A stretch of DNA of 9,476 bases from an uncultured Lachnospiraceae bacterium (GCA_937901625.1 CALDIE010000006.1:1-9476), one strand, 5' to 3'. Positions 1 through 7,032 are shown, numbered from the stretch's first letter. Notes: generated by a model from the letters alone, not told the origin. Made by a program: numbers and translations.

Positions 1-55
1 GAAGCTCGTCGGGCTCATAACCCGAAGGTCATAGGTTCAAATCCTGTCCCCGCTA
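1..55 (+). tRNA. Initiator tRNA-Met (CAT), 5' end cut off by the window
   Basis: This is the 3' part of a tRNA whose acceptor 5' strand and most of the D arm lie before base 1. The anticodon stem 9-13/21-25 holds three consecutive G:C pairs (GGG 11-13 with CCC 21-23) closing a loop with anticodon CAT at 16-18. Those three pairs are the hallmark of the initiator tRNA, so fMet is preferred over elongator Met. The T arm is 31-35/43-47 with loop TTCAAAT. The acceptor 3' strand is 48-54 and the discriminator is A55. CCA is not encoded and must be added by the CCA-adding enzyme. The unusual 1:72 mismatch of initiators cannot be checked because base 1 of the tRNA is missing. Confidence 0.93.
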
Positions 56-58
56 TTC

Positions 59-76
59 TCTTTCCGAGAGGGAAGA
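59..76 (+). other. Spacer hairpin between tRNA-Met and tRNA-Phe
   Basis: A 7-bp stem (TCTTTCC, 59-65, with GGGAAGA, 70-76, including one T:G pair) closes on the tetraloop GAGA (66-69), a GNRA-type loop. There is no T-run after it, so it is not a terminator. It fills nearly the whole spacer. I infer a role in folding or processing of the polycistronic tRNA precursor. Confidence 0.45.
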
Positions 77-79
77 AAT

Positions 80-152
80 GCCCAGATAGCTCAGTTGGTA
101 GAGCGGAGGACTGAAAATCCTTATGTCACTGGTTCGATTCCGGTTCTGGGCA
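80..152 (+). tRNA. tRNA-Phe (GAA)
   Basis: This is a complete 73-base cloverleaf. Acceptor GCCCAGA (80-86) pairs perfectly with TCTGGGC (145-151), and the discriminator is A152. The anticodon stem 106-110/118-122 closes a seven-base loop with anticodon GAA at 113-115, which reads the Phe codons. The T loop is TTCGATT, and the D arm has the usual GCTCAGTTGGTAGAGC form. No CCA is encoded. It sits 24 bases after tRNA-Met on the same strand and is probably on the same transcript. Confidence 0.97.
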
Positions 153-169
153 CTATACTGTGGGTATTT

Positions 170-195
170 AGCCAGGCAAAACTGGCTTTTTGTTT
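170..195 (+). terminator. Terminator-like hairpin between tRNA-Phe and tRNA-Lys
   Basis: A 6-bp stem AGCCAG (170-175) / CTGGCT (182-187) with loop GCAAAA is followed by a T-rich stretch (TTTTTGTTT from 187). It has the layout of a short intrinsic terminator inside a tRNA cluster. The stem is short, so it may only partly terminate transcription or may act in processing. No convincing promoter is visible between it and tRNA-Lys, so some read-through is expected. Confidence 0.45.
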
Positions 196-210
196 ATCCA
201 TGGTATGGAT

Positions 211-283
211 GGGCTACTAGCTCAGGTGGTAGAGCACTTGACTTTTAATCAAGTTGTCGCGGGTTCGAGTCCCGCGTGGCTCA
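211..283 (+). tRNA. tRNA-Lys (TTT)
   Basis: This is a complete 73-base cloverleaf. Acceptor GGGCTAC (211-217) pairs with GTGGCTC (276-282) using two G:T wobbles, and the discriminator is A283. The anticodon stem CTTGA (237-241) / TCAAG (249-253) closes a loop with anticodon TTT at 244-246, which reads AAA and AAG. The T stem is GCGGG (259-263) / CCCGC (271-275). CCA is not encoded. It is the last tRNA of the cluster; the terminator follows nine bases later. Confidence 0.97.
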
Positions 284-291
284 GGCGTATG

Positions 292-333
292 AAAGGGTTT
301 GAAGGATTTTCCTTCGAACCCTTTTTTTCTTTT
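292..333 (+). terminator. Intrinsic terminator of the tRNA cluster
   Basis: A 15-bp stem (292-306 with 310-324, one T:G wobble) with a TTT loop runs into a T-rich tail (seven T from 322, then CTTTT). The long stem and strong tail make this an efficient rho-independent terminator. It separates the tRNA cluster from the protein genes that follow. Confidence 0.93.
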
Positions 334-349
334 ATAGGATGGTTCCTTG

Positions 350-358
350 TGTTATAAT
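350..358 (+). promoter_or_regulatory. Extended -10 promoter for the sirtuin-like gene
   Basis: TGTTATAAT gives a perfect TATAAT hexamer (353-358) preceded by TG with one base between, the extended -10 form that works with a poor -35. The region about 17 bp upstream (near 330-335, TTTTAT) matches TTGACA weakly. It lies just behind the tRNA terminator and points at the gene at 474. The predicted start of transcription is near 365. Confidence 0.6.
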
Positions 359-364
359 TACGGG

Positions 365-473
365 TAAGATTGGCATTCAAGCCGGAAGGCATAGGCTTGT
401 TAAAAACATTTATGTGGGGGAAAAGGCACCTGGGGGTACATTGCAATTCATTAGAAGAGAAGGAGAAAATGGT
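365..473 (+). other. 5' leader of the sirtuin-like gene
   Basis: If the promoter at 350-358 is used, the transcript has about 108 untranslated bases. The leader holds a 6-bp hairpin, CAAGCC (378-383) / GGCTTG (394-399), and ends in a strong ribosome binding site, AAGGAG (460-465), 8 bases before the ATG at 474. No T-run or second hairpin of the attenuator kind is visible, and I recognise no riboswitch class. Confidence 0.4.
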
Positions 474-1214
474 ATGGTAGAAGGCAGCGGGTTGATTGAA
501 AGAGTTCGTCAGATGGTATCGGAATCTAACAGGATCGTTGTATTTTTGGGAGTAGGTACGATCATTGAAAGCGGTGGAGAGAATATCTGGTCTTCGAGAG
601 AGTGCTATCGTCTGGAAAGCATTTATCATAAGTCACCGGATGAGATGATGGCAGTGGAGTATTACAGTGCCAGAAGGGATCAATTCTTTGAATTTTACAA
701 GAAGGAGATCCTCAGTAAAAATCTGAAGCCGGCTTCTTTATATTATGATCTTAAGCGACTGCAGGATCAGGGAAAGATCCATAAGATCATTACACAGAAC
801 TATTACGGATTACACAATATGGCGGGGCTTACCAATGTAGTAGAGCTTTTTGGAAATATCCATAACAACTGGTGTCCTCATTGTGGAAAACGCTTTTCCG
901 TGGATTATTTGAGGGACGCAAAGGCTGTTCCTCTTTGTGACGATTGCGAAACAGCTATCCGTCCGGGAATCCGTCTGATGGGGGAAAATATTGCAAACAG
1001 CATGATGACGGAAGCGGCAAATGCCTGTGAAGAAGCGGATCTGATTCTGGCTCTCGGCACAAATATGTTTGATAATATGGTGAAGTTCGGAACCCGTATG
1101 TACAAGGGAAACAGGCTCGTCCTGATCACGAAGGAAGAGCACTACATGGATAAATATGCCGACTATGTTATCCATGAAAAGGTGGGAGATGTTCTTCCCA
1201 AGATCGTTGGATGA
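474..1214 (+). CDS. Sirtuin (Sir2)-fold protein lacking the catalytic His; probable pseudoenzyme
   Basis: The 246-residue product aligns with bacterial Sir2 NAD-dependent deacylases over its whole length. Zinc-binding cysteines are kept (CPHC, 134-137; CDDC, 155-158), as are a Rossmann-type GVG (26-28), TQN (107-109) with GLH (112-114), ADL (188-190), GTN (195-197) and a VGDVLPKI tail. Key residues of active family members are gone. The TQNID motif reads TQNYY (Tyr at 110-111). The ELHG motif with the catalytic His reads ELFG (Phe126, codon TTT 849-851). The GIPDFR stretch that closes over NAD is replaced by GGENIW. Deacylase activity is therefore unlikely; NAD or ligand binding remains possible (inference). 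The start at 474 is chosen because AAGGAG lies 8 bases upstream. An in-frame ATG at 339 would add 45 residues without Sir2 similarity, begin in the tRNA terminator tail, and lie upstream of the promoter. It is the first gene of a probable three-gene unit. Confidence 0.88.
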   Translation: MVEGSGLIERVRQMVSESNRIVVFLGVGTIIESGGENIWSSRECYRLESIYHKSPDEMMAVEYYSARRDQFFEFYKKEILSKNLKPASLYYDLKRLQDQGKIHKIITQNYYGLHNMAGLTNVVELFGNIHNNWCPHCGKRFSVDYLRDAKAVPLCDDCETAIRPGIRLMGENIANSMMTEAANACEEADLILALGTNMFDNMVKFGTRMYKGNRLVLITKEEHYMDKYADYVIHEKVGDVLPKIVG

Positions 1215-1269
1215 GACAGTGATTGCCTCTGAGCGGGCAGTCGGAATATGAAGTCTAAAGGAGAATACT

Positions 1270-2313
1270 ATGATCGATACAGAAATCCCGGGAACTGCTC
1301 AAATCAGAAGAATCACAGCAAACCTTGACTCGAAAGAATTGCTCGAAACAGCCGCGGCTCTCGCTGCCGGTGGATATGATAAGAAACTCTTCAGCGTTCT
1401 TTCGAGAGTATATACCGAGAAGAAAGGTTTTGGGTACGCACAGGAAGAGGGAATGAAAGAGCAGGTGGAAACGATTTTGTCTGCCGAAATTCCGCCTGAG
1501 TTAAAGATGCAGACCTTTACTTCTTTTGAATTACCTTTCTCTCTGAGACCGGGGACGGATGTTGTAAAGACCTGGCTGGAGAACTGTGCCCCGAACCGTT
1601 TAAATATCGCAGCGTTCTTTTTGGGCACCTACGGGTACGGCGGTGAATGTTTTAAGGAGATTACGGGAAATCGTGAGTTATATTCGCACTTTGTATCAAC
1701 GTGCGATGCCGATGCTCTGTTAACTCTCTATGAAGCCGTGTTGGATGAGGGCAGGAGAGAAAATATCACCGGTGTGACGAGAAGCATTAAAAATTTCCGG
1801 AGACACTTTGAGTATTCTGACAAGACAAAGATCCGGGCCGTAACGGAAAGGGTTTTTTCATCTAGGGATGTTTTTTATACAACAAAACTTATGTATTGCC
1901 TTGCTTTCTGCGTTCCGCAAGAGCTCCTTTTGCATGGCAGGGATCTGTATAAGATGTTAAAGATTGCCATTAATTATGAGGAAAAGACGACCAAGGAGTT
2001 CGTTAAGCGTTACCATCTGAATTTCGATTGTTCGGATGAGGCGATGTGTAAATATTTTCTGAACAACAAGAAGGCAGAGGATCAGCGTGCTTTGGTGGAA
2101 AAATTTGCCGCGCATCTTGTTCTGATCCCGGAGGAAGGGGAAAGGCGTTTCCTTTTAAGGACTGCTTTTAAGCGTGGTGGAATGTTTAGAATGTATGCGG
2201 GATGCATGCAGGACGGATATGTTAATGAAGATAAGCAGAGGCATTTCCGTTATACAGAGGAAGAGATTGCATGGGTGAAGACATTACCGGGGTTAAAAAA
2301 GGAAAAGAGCTGA
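1270..2313 (+). CDS. Hypothetical protein, 347 residues, mostly helical
   Basis: I do not recognise this protein. The start is well supported: AAAGGAG (1257-1263) lies 6 bases before ATG. The product is soluble in appearance, with no signal peptide or membrane segment. It looks helical throughout, rich in Lys, Glu and Arg, with scattered cysteines but no CxxC pairs. Recurrent short helical stretches such as ELLETAAALAAGGYDKKLFS (22-41) could suit an alpha-solenoid (HEAT or ARM-like) fold, but this is a guess. It begins 55 bases after the sirtuin-like gene with no terminator between, and its last 43 bases overlap the kinase gene in another frame, so the three genes are probably cotranscribed and the last two translationally coupled. 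Its function may be linked to the sirtuin-like protein or the kinase; the sequence does not say which. Confidence 0.85.
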   Translation: MIDTEIPGTAQIRRITANLDSKELLETAAALAAGGYDKKLFSVLSRVYTEKKGFGYAQEEGMKEQVETILSAEIPPELKMQTFTSFELPFSLRPGTDVVKTWLENCAPNRLNIAAFFLGTYGYGGECFKEITGNRELYSHFVSTCDADALLTLYEAVLDEGRRENITGVTRSIKNFRRHFEYSDKTKIRAVTERVFSSRDVFYTTKLMYCLAFCVPQELLLHGRDLYKMLKIAINYEEKTTKEFVKRYHLNFDCSDEAMCKYFLNNKKAEDQRALVEKFAAHLVLIPEEGERRFLLRTAFKRGGMFRMYAGCMQDGYVNEDKQRHFRYTEEEIAWVKTLPGLKKEKS

Positions 2314-5300
2314 CCTTTGTCTACGGCATTCTGGCATTGGTTATTTTGGCAGTTCTTTTTATTGCTCTTTCAACCAACTCTTTCGGGTTTCGTAAGAGTG
2401 ATCTTCGCAAAGGGGAGATCCGTCCGTTCAATGACGGCTGGATCGTAGAGGGAACAGGAGACGGCATCCGGGCGGATGACCGTCTTACTTTGCCTACGGA
2501 GAATCTTCGCTATGAGGGAACAACCGTAACTCTTCGTAATACGATTCCGGAAGGAGTTACCGCAGGAGAATACCTTTTTGTTACAGGATATCATCAAAGT
2601 GTTTCCATTTATATCGATGGTGTAAGGGTGAATGGTTACAAAGAAGATGTGGAACCCGTAAAAGGCGAAGCGATCGAAACGATCGGATTGATGGTTCCGC
2701 TTACGGAGGAAATGGCCGGGCAGGAGGTAAAGATACGCCTAAGCTCCTACTACGACAAATATCGTCGTACCGTGCGAGGCATCTATATCGGCACGGAATT
2801 TCAATATATCACCTTTTTAAAACATCATTATGGCGCCGATGTAATACTGGGAGCACTTCTGGTCATTGTCGGAGCGATCATCGTCATCTGCGGCGTGGTG
2901 GAGGAACTGTACGGCAAGAAGAAAGCCACGACCATGATCGGGATATTTTCCATCGGAACGGGTGTATGGGCACTTACGATCACCTGTATGCGAGATGTGT
3001 TCATCTCCAATATTCCCGTGGCGGAACCGGTCAGTTATATTCTGATCGCGCTGATACCCATTCCGCTCTATTACAGCGTTGACCGTATTTTAAAGCGACG
3101 ATATCACCGTCTTTTTTCAATTATTAATAATACGCATTTCTTTTTGGCGATTCTTTTTTGTATTCTTCACGTTCTTCGTGTAGTCCCGCTCTCGATCTCT
3201 CAATATGCGGCTCAGACTTTTTTGATCTTTTCGGGGATACTCGTATTTAACATTCTGACGTACGAGGCCTGGCAAAGGAAGGAAATCGATGTACAGATAG
3301 TTGCGGTAGGATATTTTGGATTACTCTTCAATTCTCTGATCCGTATTTTGGCATTGCTTGTCTTTAATATGGAAATGGATGAGGCGAATGTCTTACTTTA
3401 TCTTGGCGTCTTCTTTGTCATTATCATGGTCGAAGCGAACGAACTTCGAAACAGGATTTATATGGAAAGAGAATGTAAGAAGGCTGAAGAGGAGAGCATT
3501 GCGAAAAGCGCTCTTCTGGCGAATATGTCTCATGAGATCCGTACACCGATCACCGCCATCATGGGTATGGATGAGATGATCCTCAGGGAGAATGTATCGG
3601 AGTATGTAAGGGACTACGCGCAAAAGATAAGAAGCGCCAGTGATGTACTCCTTACCATGATCAACAATGTTTTGGATTATTCAAAACTCGAAGCCGGACA
3701 CGACCGGGTTAAGGAGGGCGAGTATTCTGTCGAAGAACTTTTAAGGGATGTGATCAACATCATGGAAGTTCGGGCAGCCGATAAAAGGCTGGATTTTCGT
3801 GTGGATATCGATCCGAGAACACCTAAACAATTAGTGGGTGACAGCACCAAGATACGACAGATATTGCTCAACATCTTAAGTAATGCCGTAAAATACACCG
3901 AACAGGGAAGTGTCAGCCTTGTTTTGAAAAGCACGACAGAGGAAGATACCTGTTCTTTGCGTTTTTCCATCCGGGATACAGGTATCGGTATTCACAAAGA
4001 AGATATGGTGCGATTGGGATCGAGTTACTCCCGTTTTGATGAGGAGAAGAATAAAAACATCCAGGGAACGGGCCTTGGGATGAATCTGACCGTACGCTAC
4101 CTTGAAATGATGGGAAGCCGCCTGGAAGTAAGCAGCATCTATCAGCAGGGCTCGACATTTTCCTTTGAGCTGCAACAGAAGATCACGGATGTCACAACGA
4201 TCGGTGAATTCCATTGGGAGGAAGAAAAGGATAGGACGGACGTTCGCCAGGTTCACATGACGGCACCGAACGCAAAGATTCTGGTGGTGGATGATAATGC
4301 GATGAACCTGGAGGTTATCACGGGATTGCTTCGATCCACGGAGAGCAAAGTGACGGCGGTTCTAAGCGGTAAGGAGATGCTGGAACTGTGTGAAAAGGAA
4401 ACGTATGACCTGATCTTCTTAGATCACCTGATGCCGGATATGGATGGAGTGGAGACGCTGGCTCTTTTGCGAAAGCAGGAGGAATACAGAGAACACCGTA
4501 CCCCTGTGATCGTTTTGACCGCGAATGTGTATTCATCGGCCAGAGAGGAATACAGAAGTCTGGGCTTTCAGGATTACATCTCCAAACCGGTGGATTACCG
4601 GGAGCTGGAACGATTGATGATGCGCTATCTTCCGGACTTTTTGCTTGTTTATCGCCAAAAGAGCGGAGAGATCATACCAAAGACACTCACGGATAAAGAA
4701 GAGTCCGAAGAGACAATGGTTTTAGATCTTCGAAAAGGTTTTGAGTATACAGGGGAGGATGAGAAACAATATAAGAAATATCTGGAGTATTATCTTTCCT
4801 TTGAACCGGAAACCAGAAAAAATATAACAGAGTACATGGAAAAAGACGATATAGAGAATTTCGTGATCGCCGTACATGCGCTAAAGAGTAACGCCAGATC
4901 GATCGGGGGGATGCGCCTGGGAGATAAGGCATATGAGCTGGAATTAAAAGGAAAAGAAAAGGACCTTCCCTACATCGGGGCGCACTTTAGAGAGCTGATA
5001 TTTTGCATGGATGAACTGGTGGATGAGATCCAAAGGGTTTTGAGAGACTATGATGATGCCTTGTCCGTTACGGTAAAAAAAGAGACGGAGCCGGTTCAGA
5101 TACCTGTTTCGGAAGCGGATGAGTGGATCATGATAGCGGATCTGATCTCCCGATATGACAGGAAAAGTGCCAGACACATCCTCCAGGAGAAGTTGAATGC
5201 CTGTATGGATAAGGGACTTGAAGAGGAATTAAAGGAGATCCTGGTACTCCTGGAAGAGTTCGAATTGGAGGAAGCGGAAGAGAGGGTGCGCGCATTGACA

Positions 5301-5333
5301 ACGAAATACCCGTTCTCTATAATGAATAATTGA
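2271..5333 (+). CDS. Membrane-bound hybrid histidine kinase (7TMR-DISM type) with receiver and HPt domains
   Basis: This 1020-residue sensor kinase starts with a membrane segment (about 15-34). An extracytoplasmic beta-rich domain follows (about 45-180), resembling the ligand-binding jelly-roll DISMED2 domain. Roughly seven more membrane segments follow between 188 and 389. A helical linker leads to the HisKA domain with phospho-acceptor His421 in SHEIRTP. The ATPase domain has an N box (NILSNAVKY, Asn534 and Asn538), a G1 box (DTGIGI, from Asp569) and a G2 box (GTGLGM, 599-604). A complete receiver has Asp674, Asp675, phospho-acceptor Asp718, Thr750 and Lys772. An HPt domain has His869 in HALKSN. 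A helical tail covers about 945-1010. All catalytic residues look intact, so a His-Asp-His phosphorelay within one protein is expected. ATG at 2271 follows AGAGGAAGAG (2256-2265), keeps the first membrane segment, and overlaps the preceding gene by 43 nt. The ligand and downstream regulator are unknown; no response regulator gene lies in the window. Confidence 0.95.
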   Translation: MGEDITGVKKGKELTFVYGILALVILAVLFIALSTNSFGFRKSDLRKGEIRPFNDGWIVEGTGDGIRADDRLTLPTENLRYEGTTVTLRNTIPEGVTAGEYLFVTGYHQSVSIYIDGVRVNGYKEDVEPVKGEAIETIGLMVPLTEEMAGQEVKIRLSSYYDKYRRTVRGIYIGTEFQYITFLKHHYGADVILGALLVIVGAIIVICGVVEELYGKKKATTMIGIFSIGTGVWALTITCMRDVFISNIPVAEPVSYILIALIPIPLYYSVDRILKRRYHRLFSIINNTHFFLAILFCILHVLRVVPLSISQYAAQTFLIFSGILVFNILTYEAWQRKEIDVQIVAVGYFGLLFNSLIRILALLVFNMEMDEANVLLYLGVFFVIIMVEANELRNRIYMERECKKAEEESIAKSALLANMSHEIRTPITAIMGMDEMILRENVSEYVRDYAQKIRSASDVLLTMINNVLDYSKLEAGHDRVKEGEYSVEELLRDVINIMEVRAADKRLDFRVDIDPRTPKQLVGDSTKIRQILLNILSNAVKYTEQGSVSLVLKSTTEEDTCSLRFSIRDTGIGIHKEDMVRLGSSYSRFDEEKNKNIQGTGLGMNLTVRYLEMMGSRLEVSSIYQQGSTFSFELQQKITDVTTIGEFHWEEEKDRTDVRQVHMTAPNAKILVVDDNAMNLEVITGLLRSTESKVTAVLSGKEMLELCEKETYDLIFLDHLMPDMDGVETLALLRKQEEYREHRTPVIVLTANVYSSAREEYRSLGFQDYISKPVDYRELERLMMRYLPDFLLVYRQKSGEIIPKTLTDKEESEETMVLDLRKGFEYTGEDEKQYKKYLEYYLSFEPETRKNITEYMEKDDIENFVIAVHALKSNARSIGGMRLGDKAYELELKGKEKDLPYIGAHFRELIFCMDELVDEIQRVLRDYDDALSVTVKKETEPVQIPVSEADEWIMIADLISRYDRKSARHILQEKLNACMDKGLEEELKEILVLLEEFELEEAEERVRALTTKYPFSIMNN
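5295..5323 (+). promoter_or_regulatory. Consensus sigma-A promoter for guaA inside the end of the kinase gene
   Basis: TTGACA (5295-5300) and TATAAT (5318-5323) are both perfect hexamers with the ideal 17-bp spacing. The promoter lies within the last 13 codons of the kinase gene. Predicted transcription starts near 5330, about 80 bases before the guaA start. It would give guaA strong expression independent of the upstream operon. Confidence 0.82.
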
Positions 5334-5364
5334 TTTTGTTTTTATCACGAACGGAGAATACCCC

Positions 5365-5376
5365 GCCCCTTGGGGC
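5365..5376 (+). other. GC-rich hairpin in the guaA leader
   Basis: GCCC (5365-5368) pairs with GGGC (5373-5376) around the loop CTTG; alternatively GCCCC pairs with GGGGC. There is no T-run, so it is not an intrinsic terminator. It lies in the 5' untranslated leader between the promoter and the ribosome binding site. A role in RNA stability or translation is possible but unproven. Confidence 0.35.
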
Positions 5377-5411
5377 ACCGGATGTAATAAAGCGATGGAG
5401 ATGTGATACGG

Positions 5412-6986
5412 ATGAAGAGAGAGTTAGTGGTTGTGATCGATTTTGGCGGTCAGTATAACCAATTGGTAGCCAGAAGAGTAAGAGAGTGTAATGTATATTG
5501 TGAAATATACTCCTACAAGACCCCGTTAAAAAAGATTCTTGCCCGGAAACCGAAGGGAATTATATTAACCGGTGGTCCGAACAGCGTTTACGAAGAAGAT
5601 GCGGCAACCTGCGGAAAAGAGCTGTTTGAGACAGGTATTCCCGTACTGGGGCTTTGCTATGGAGCGCAGTTGATGAGCCATGTTCTCGGAGGCGAAGTAA
5701 AGCGGGCTAAAAATCGTGAGTACGGAAAGACCGAGACGATCTTTGATACGAAGTCTCCGCTGTTTTATGGATTGCCGGATAAAGGCATCGTATGGATGAG
5801 TCATTTTGATTATATCAGCCGGCTGGCTCCCGGATTTCGCGATGTGGCTCATACGGCAAGCACACCGGTAGCGGCAGCAGAAAATGAGGAAAAGAAGCTT
5901 TATGCCATCCAGTTTCATCCGGAGGTTCTTCATACGGAGAACGGTACCCGCATGCTCTACAATTTCGTTCGCGGGATCTGCGGATGCAGCGGTGATTGGA
6001 AGATGGATTCCTTTGTGGAAACAGCGATCAAGGATATCCGTAAGAAAGTCGGAGATGGAAAAGTCCTCTGCGCGCTTTCGGGCGGAGTGGATTCCTCTGT
6101 GGCAGCAGTACTTTTGTCGAGGGCTGTGGGGAAGCAGTTAACCTGTGTCTTTGTGGATCACGGCCTTCTTCGTAAAAACGAAGGCGATGAAGTGGAGGCG
6201 GTATTCGGTCCCAATGGTCCGTATGAACTGAACTTTATTCGCGTGAATGCAGCAAAACGTTATTACGGAAAACTGGCCGGTGTCGAAGATCCGGAGGAGA
6301 AGAGAAAGATTATCGGGGAAGAATTTATACGGATCTTTGAAGAGGAAGCAAAGAAGATCGGCACAGTGGATTACCTGGTTCAGGGGACGATCTATCCTGA
6401 TGTGGTGGAAAGCGGACTGGGCGGTGAATCGGCCGTGATCAAGTCCCATCATAATGTAGGCGGTCTTCCGGATTATGTTGATTTTAAGGAGATCATCGAG
6501 CCTCTCAGGGATCTTTTTAAGGATGAAGTAAGAAAAGCCGGATTGGAGCTGGGAATTCCGGAGTATCTGGTATTCAGACAGCCTTTCCCCGGTCCGGGAC
6601 TTGGAATTCGTATCGTTGGTGAAGTCAATGCGGATAAGGTTCGTATCGTTCAGGATGCGGACTACATTTACAGGGAAGAGATCGATAAGGCTGTCCGTGA
6701 GTATCGCGAAGCCTGTGGAAAAGACCCTTCCTGGAAGCCGAATCAGTATTTTGCGGCGCTCTCCAATATGCGTTCTGTCGGCGTAATGGGTGATGAGAGA
6801 ACATATGATTATGCGGTAGTGCTTCGTGCTGTTAATACGATCGATTTCATGACAGCAGAGGCAGCAGATTTGCCCTGGGAAGTCTTGCAGAAGGTAATGA
6901 GTCGTATCATCAATGAAGTCCGGGGAGTCAATCGCGTAGTTTATGATCTGACAAGCAAGCCCCCCGGAACGATAGAGCTGGAATAG
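5412..6986 (+). CDS. guaA: GMP synthase (glutamine-hydrolysing)
   Basis: The enzyme converts XMP, ATP and glutamine to GMP in the cytoplasm, the last step of guanine nucleotide synthesis. The 524-residue length is normal. The N-terminal class I glutamine amidotransferase domain (about 3-190) has nucleophile Cys82 in GLCYGAQ and the rest of its triad, His169 and Glu171, in FHPEV. The ATP pyrophosphatase domain (about 195-395) has the P-loop SGGVDSS (223-229). The C-terminal dimerisation domain (about 396-524) contains RQPFPGPGLGIR. I chose ATG at 5412 over the in-frame GTG at 5403 because GGAG (5397-5400) is 11 bases from ATG but only 2 from GTG. One oddity: the protein ends TIELE where nearly all family members end TIEWE, so the conserved Trp is Leu523. 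A terminator follows at once, so guaA is probably monocistronic behind its own promoter. Confidence 0.98.
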   Translation: MKRELVVVIDFGGQYNQLVARRVRECNVYCEIYSYKTPLKKILARKPKGIILTGGPNSVYEEDAATCGKELFETGIPVLGLCYGAQLMSHVLGGEVKRAKNREYGKTETIFDTKSPLFYGLPDKGIVWMSHFDYISRLAPGFRDVAHTASTPVAAAENEEKKLYAIQFHPEVLHTENGTRMLYNFVRGICGCSGDWKMDSFVETAIKDIRKKVGDGKVLCALSGGVDSSVAAVLLSRAVGKQLTCVFVDHGLLRKNEGDEVEAVFGPNGPYELNFIRVNAAKRYYGKLAGVEDPEEKRKIIGEEFIRIFEEEAKKIGTVDYLVQGTIYPDVVESGLGGESAVIKSHHNVGGLPDYVDFKEIIEPLRDLFKDEVRKAGLELGIPEYLVFRQPFPGPGLGIRIVGEVNADKVRIVQDADYIYREEIDKAVREYREACGKDPSWKPNQYFAALSNMRSVGVMGDERTYDYAVVLRAVNTIDFMTAEAADLPWEVLQKVMSRIINEVRGVNRVVYDLTSKPPGTIELE

Positions 6987-6996
6987 GCCCAAACCG

Positions 6997-7032
6997 CTGG
7001 AAACGCCCGTAAATAGGGCGTTTCAGTTTTTT
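6997..7032 (+). terminator. Intrinsic terminator of guaA
   Basis: A perfect 9-bp stem, GAAACGCCC (7000-7008) / GGGCGTTTC (7016-7024), with loop GTAAATA is followed by six T (7027-7032). It begins 10 bases after the guaA stop codon. This is a textbook rho-independent terminator. Confidence 0.95.

Noticed and set aside
339..473. In-frame N-terminal extension of the sirtuin-like gene from ATG 339
   Set aside because: It has no ribosome binding site, starts in the tail of the tRNA terminator and lies upstream of the predicted transcription start; the added 45 residues do not look like Sir2, whereas ATG 474 has AAGGAG at good spacing.
1215..1269. Separate promoter or terminator between the sirtuin-like gene and the 1270 gene
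   Set aside because: No TATAAT-like hexamer with a -35, and no hairpin with a T-run, is present in the 55-base gap.
5361..5381. Terminator between the kinase gene and guaA
   Set aside because: The GC-rich hairpin has no T-run after it and lies downstream of the guaA promoter, so stopping there would block guaA.
5324..5411. Purine riboswitch or PurR box before guaA
   Set aside because: The leader is only about 80 bases and lacks the three-way-junction conserved loops of the purine riboswitch. The CGAAC at 5348-5352 matches too little of the PurR box outside its core.
6138..6992. Long open frame of 284 codons on the minus strand opposite guaA
   Set aside because: It lies entirely within the well-supported guaA coding sequence, has no ribosome binding site, and its translation matches nothing I recognise; it is a frame shadow.
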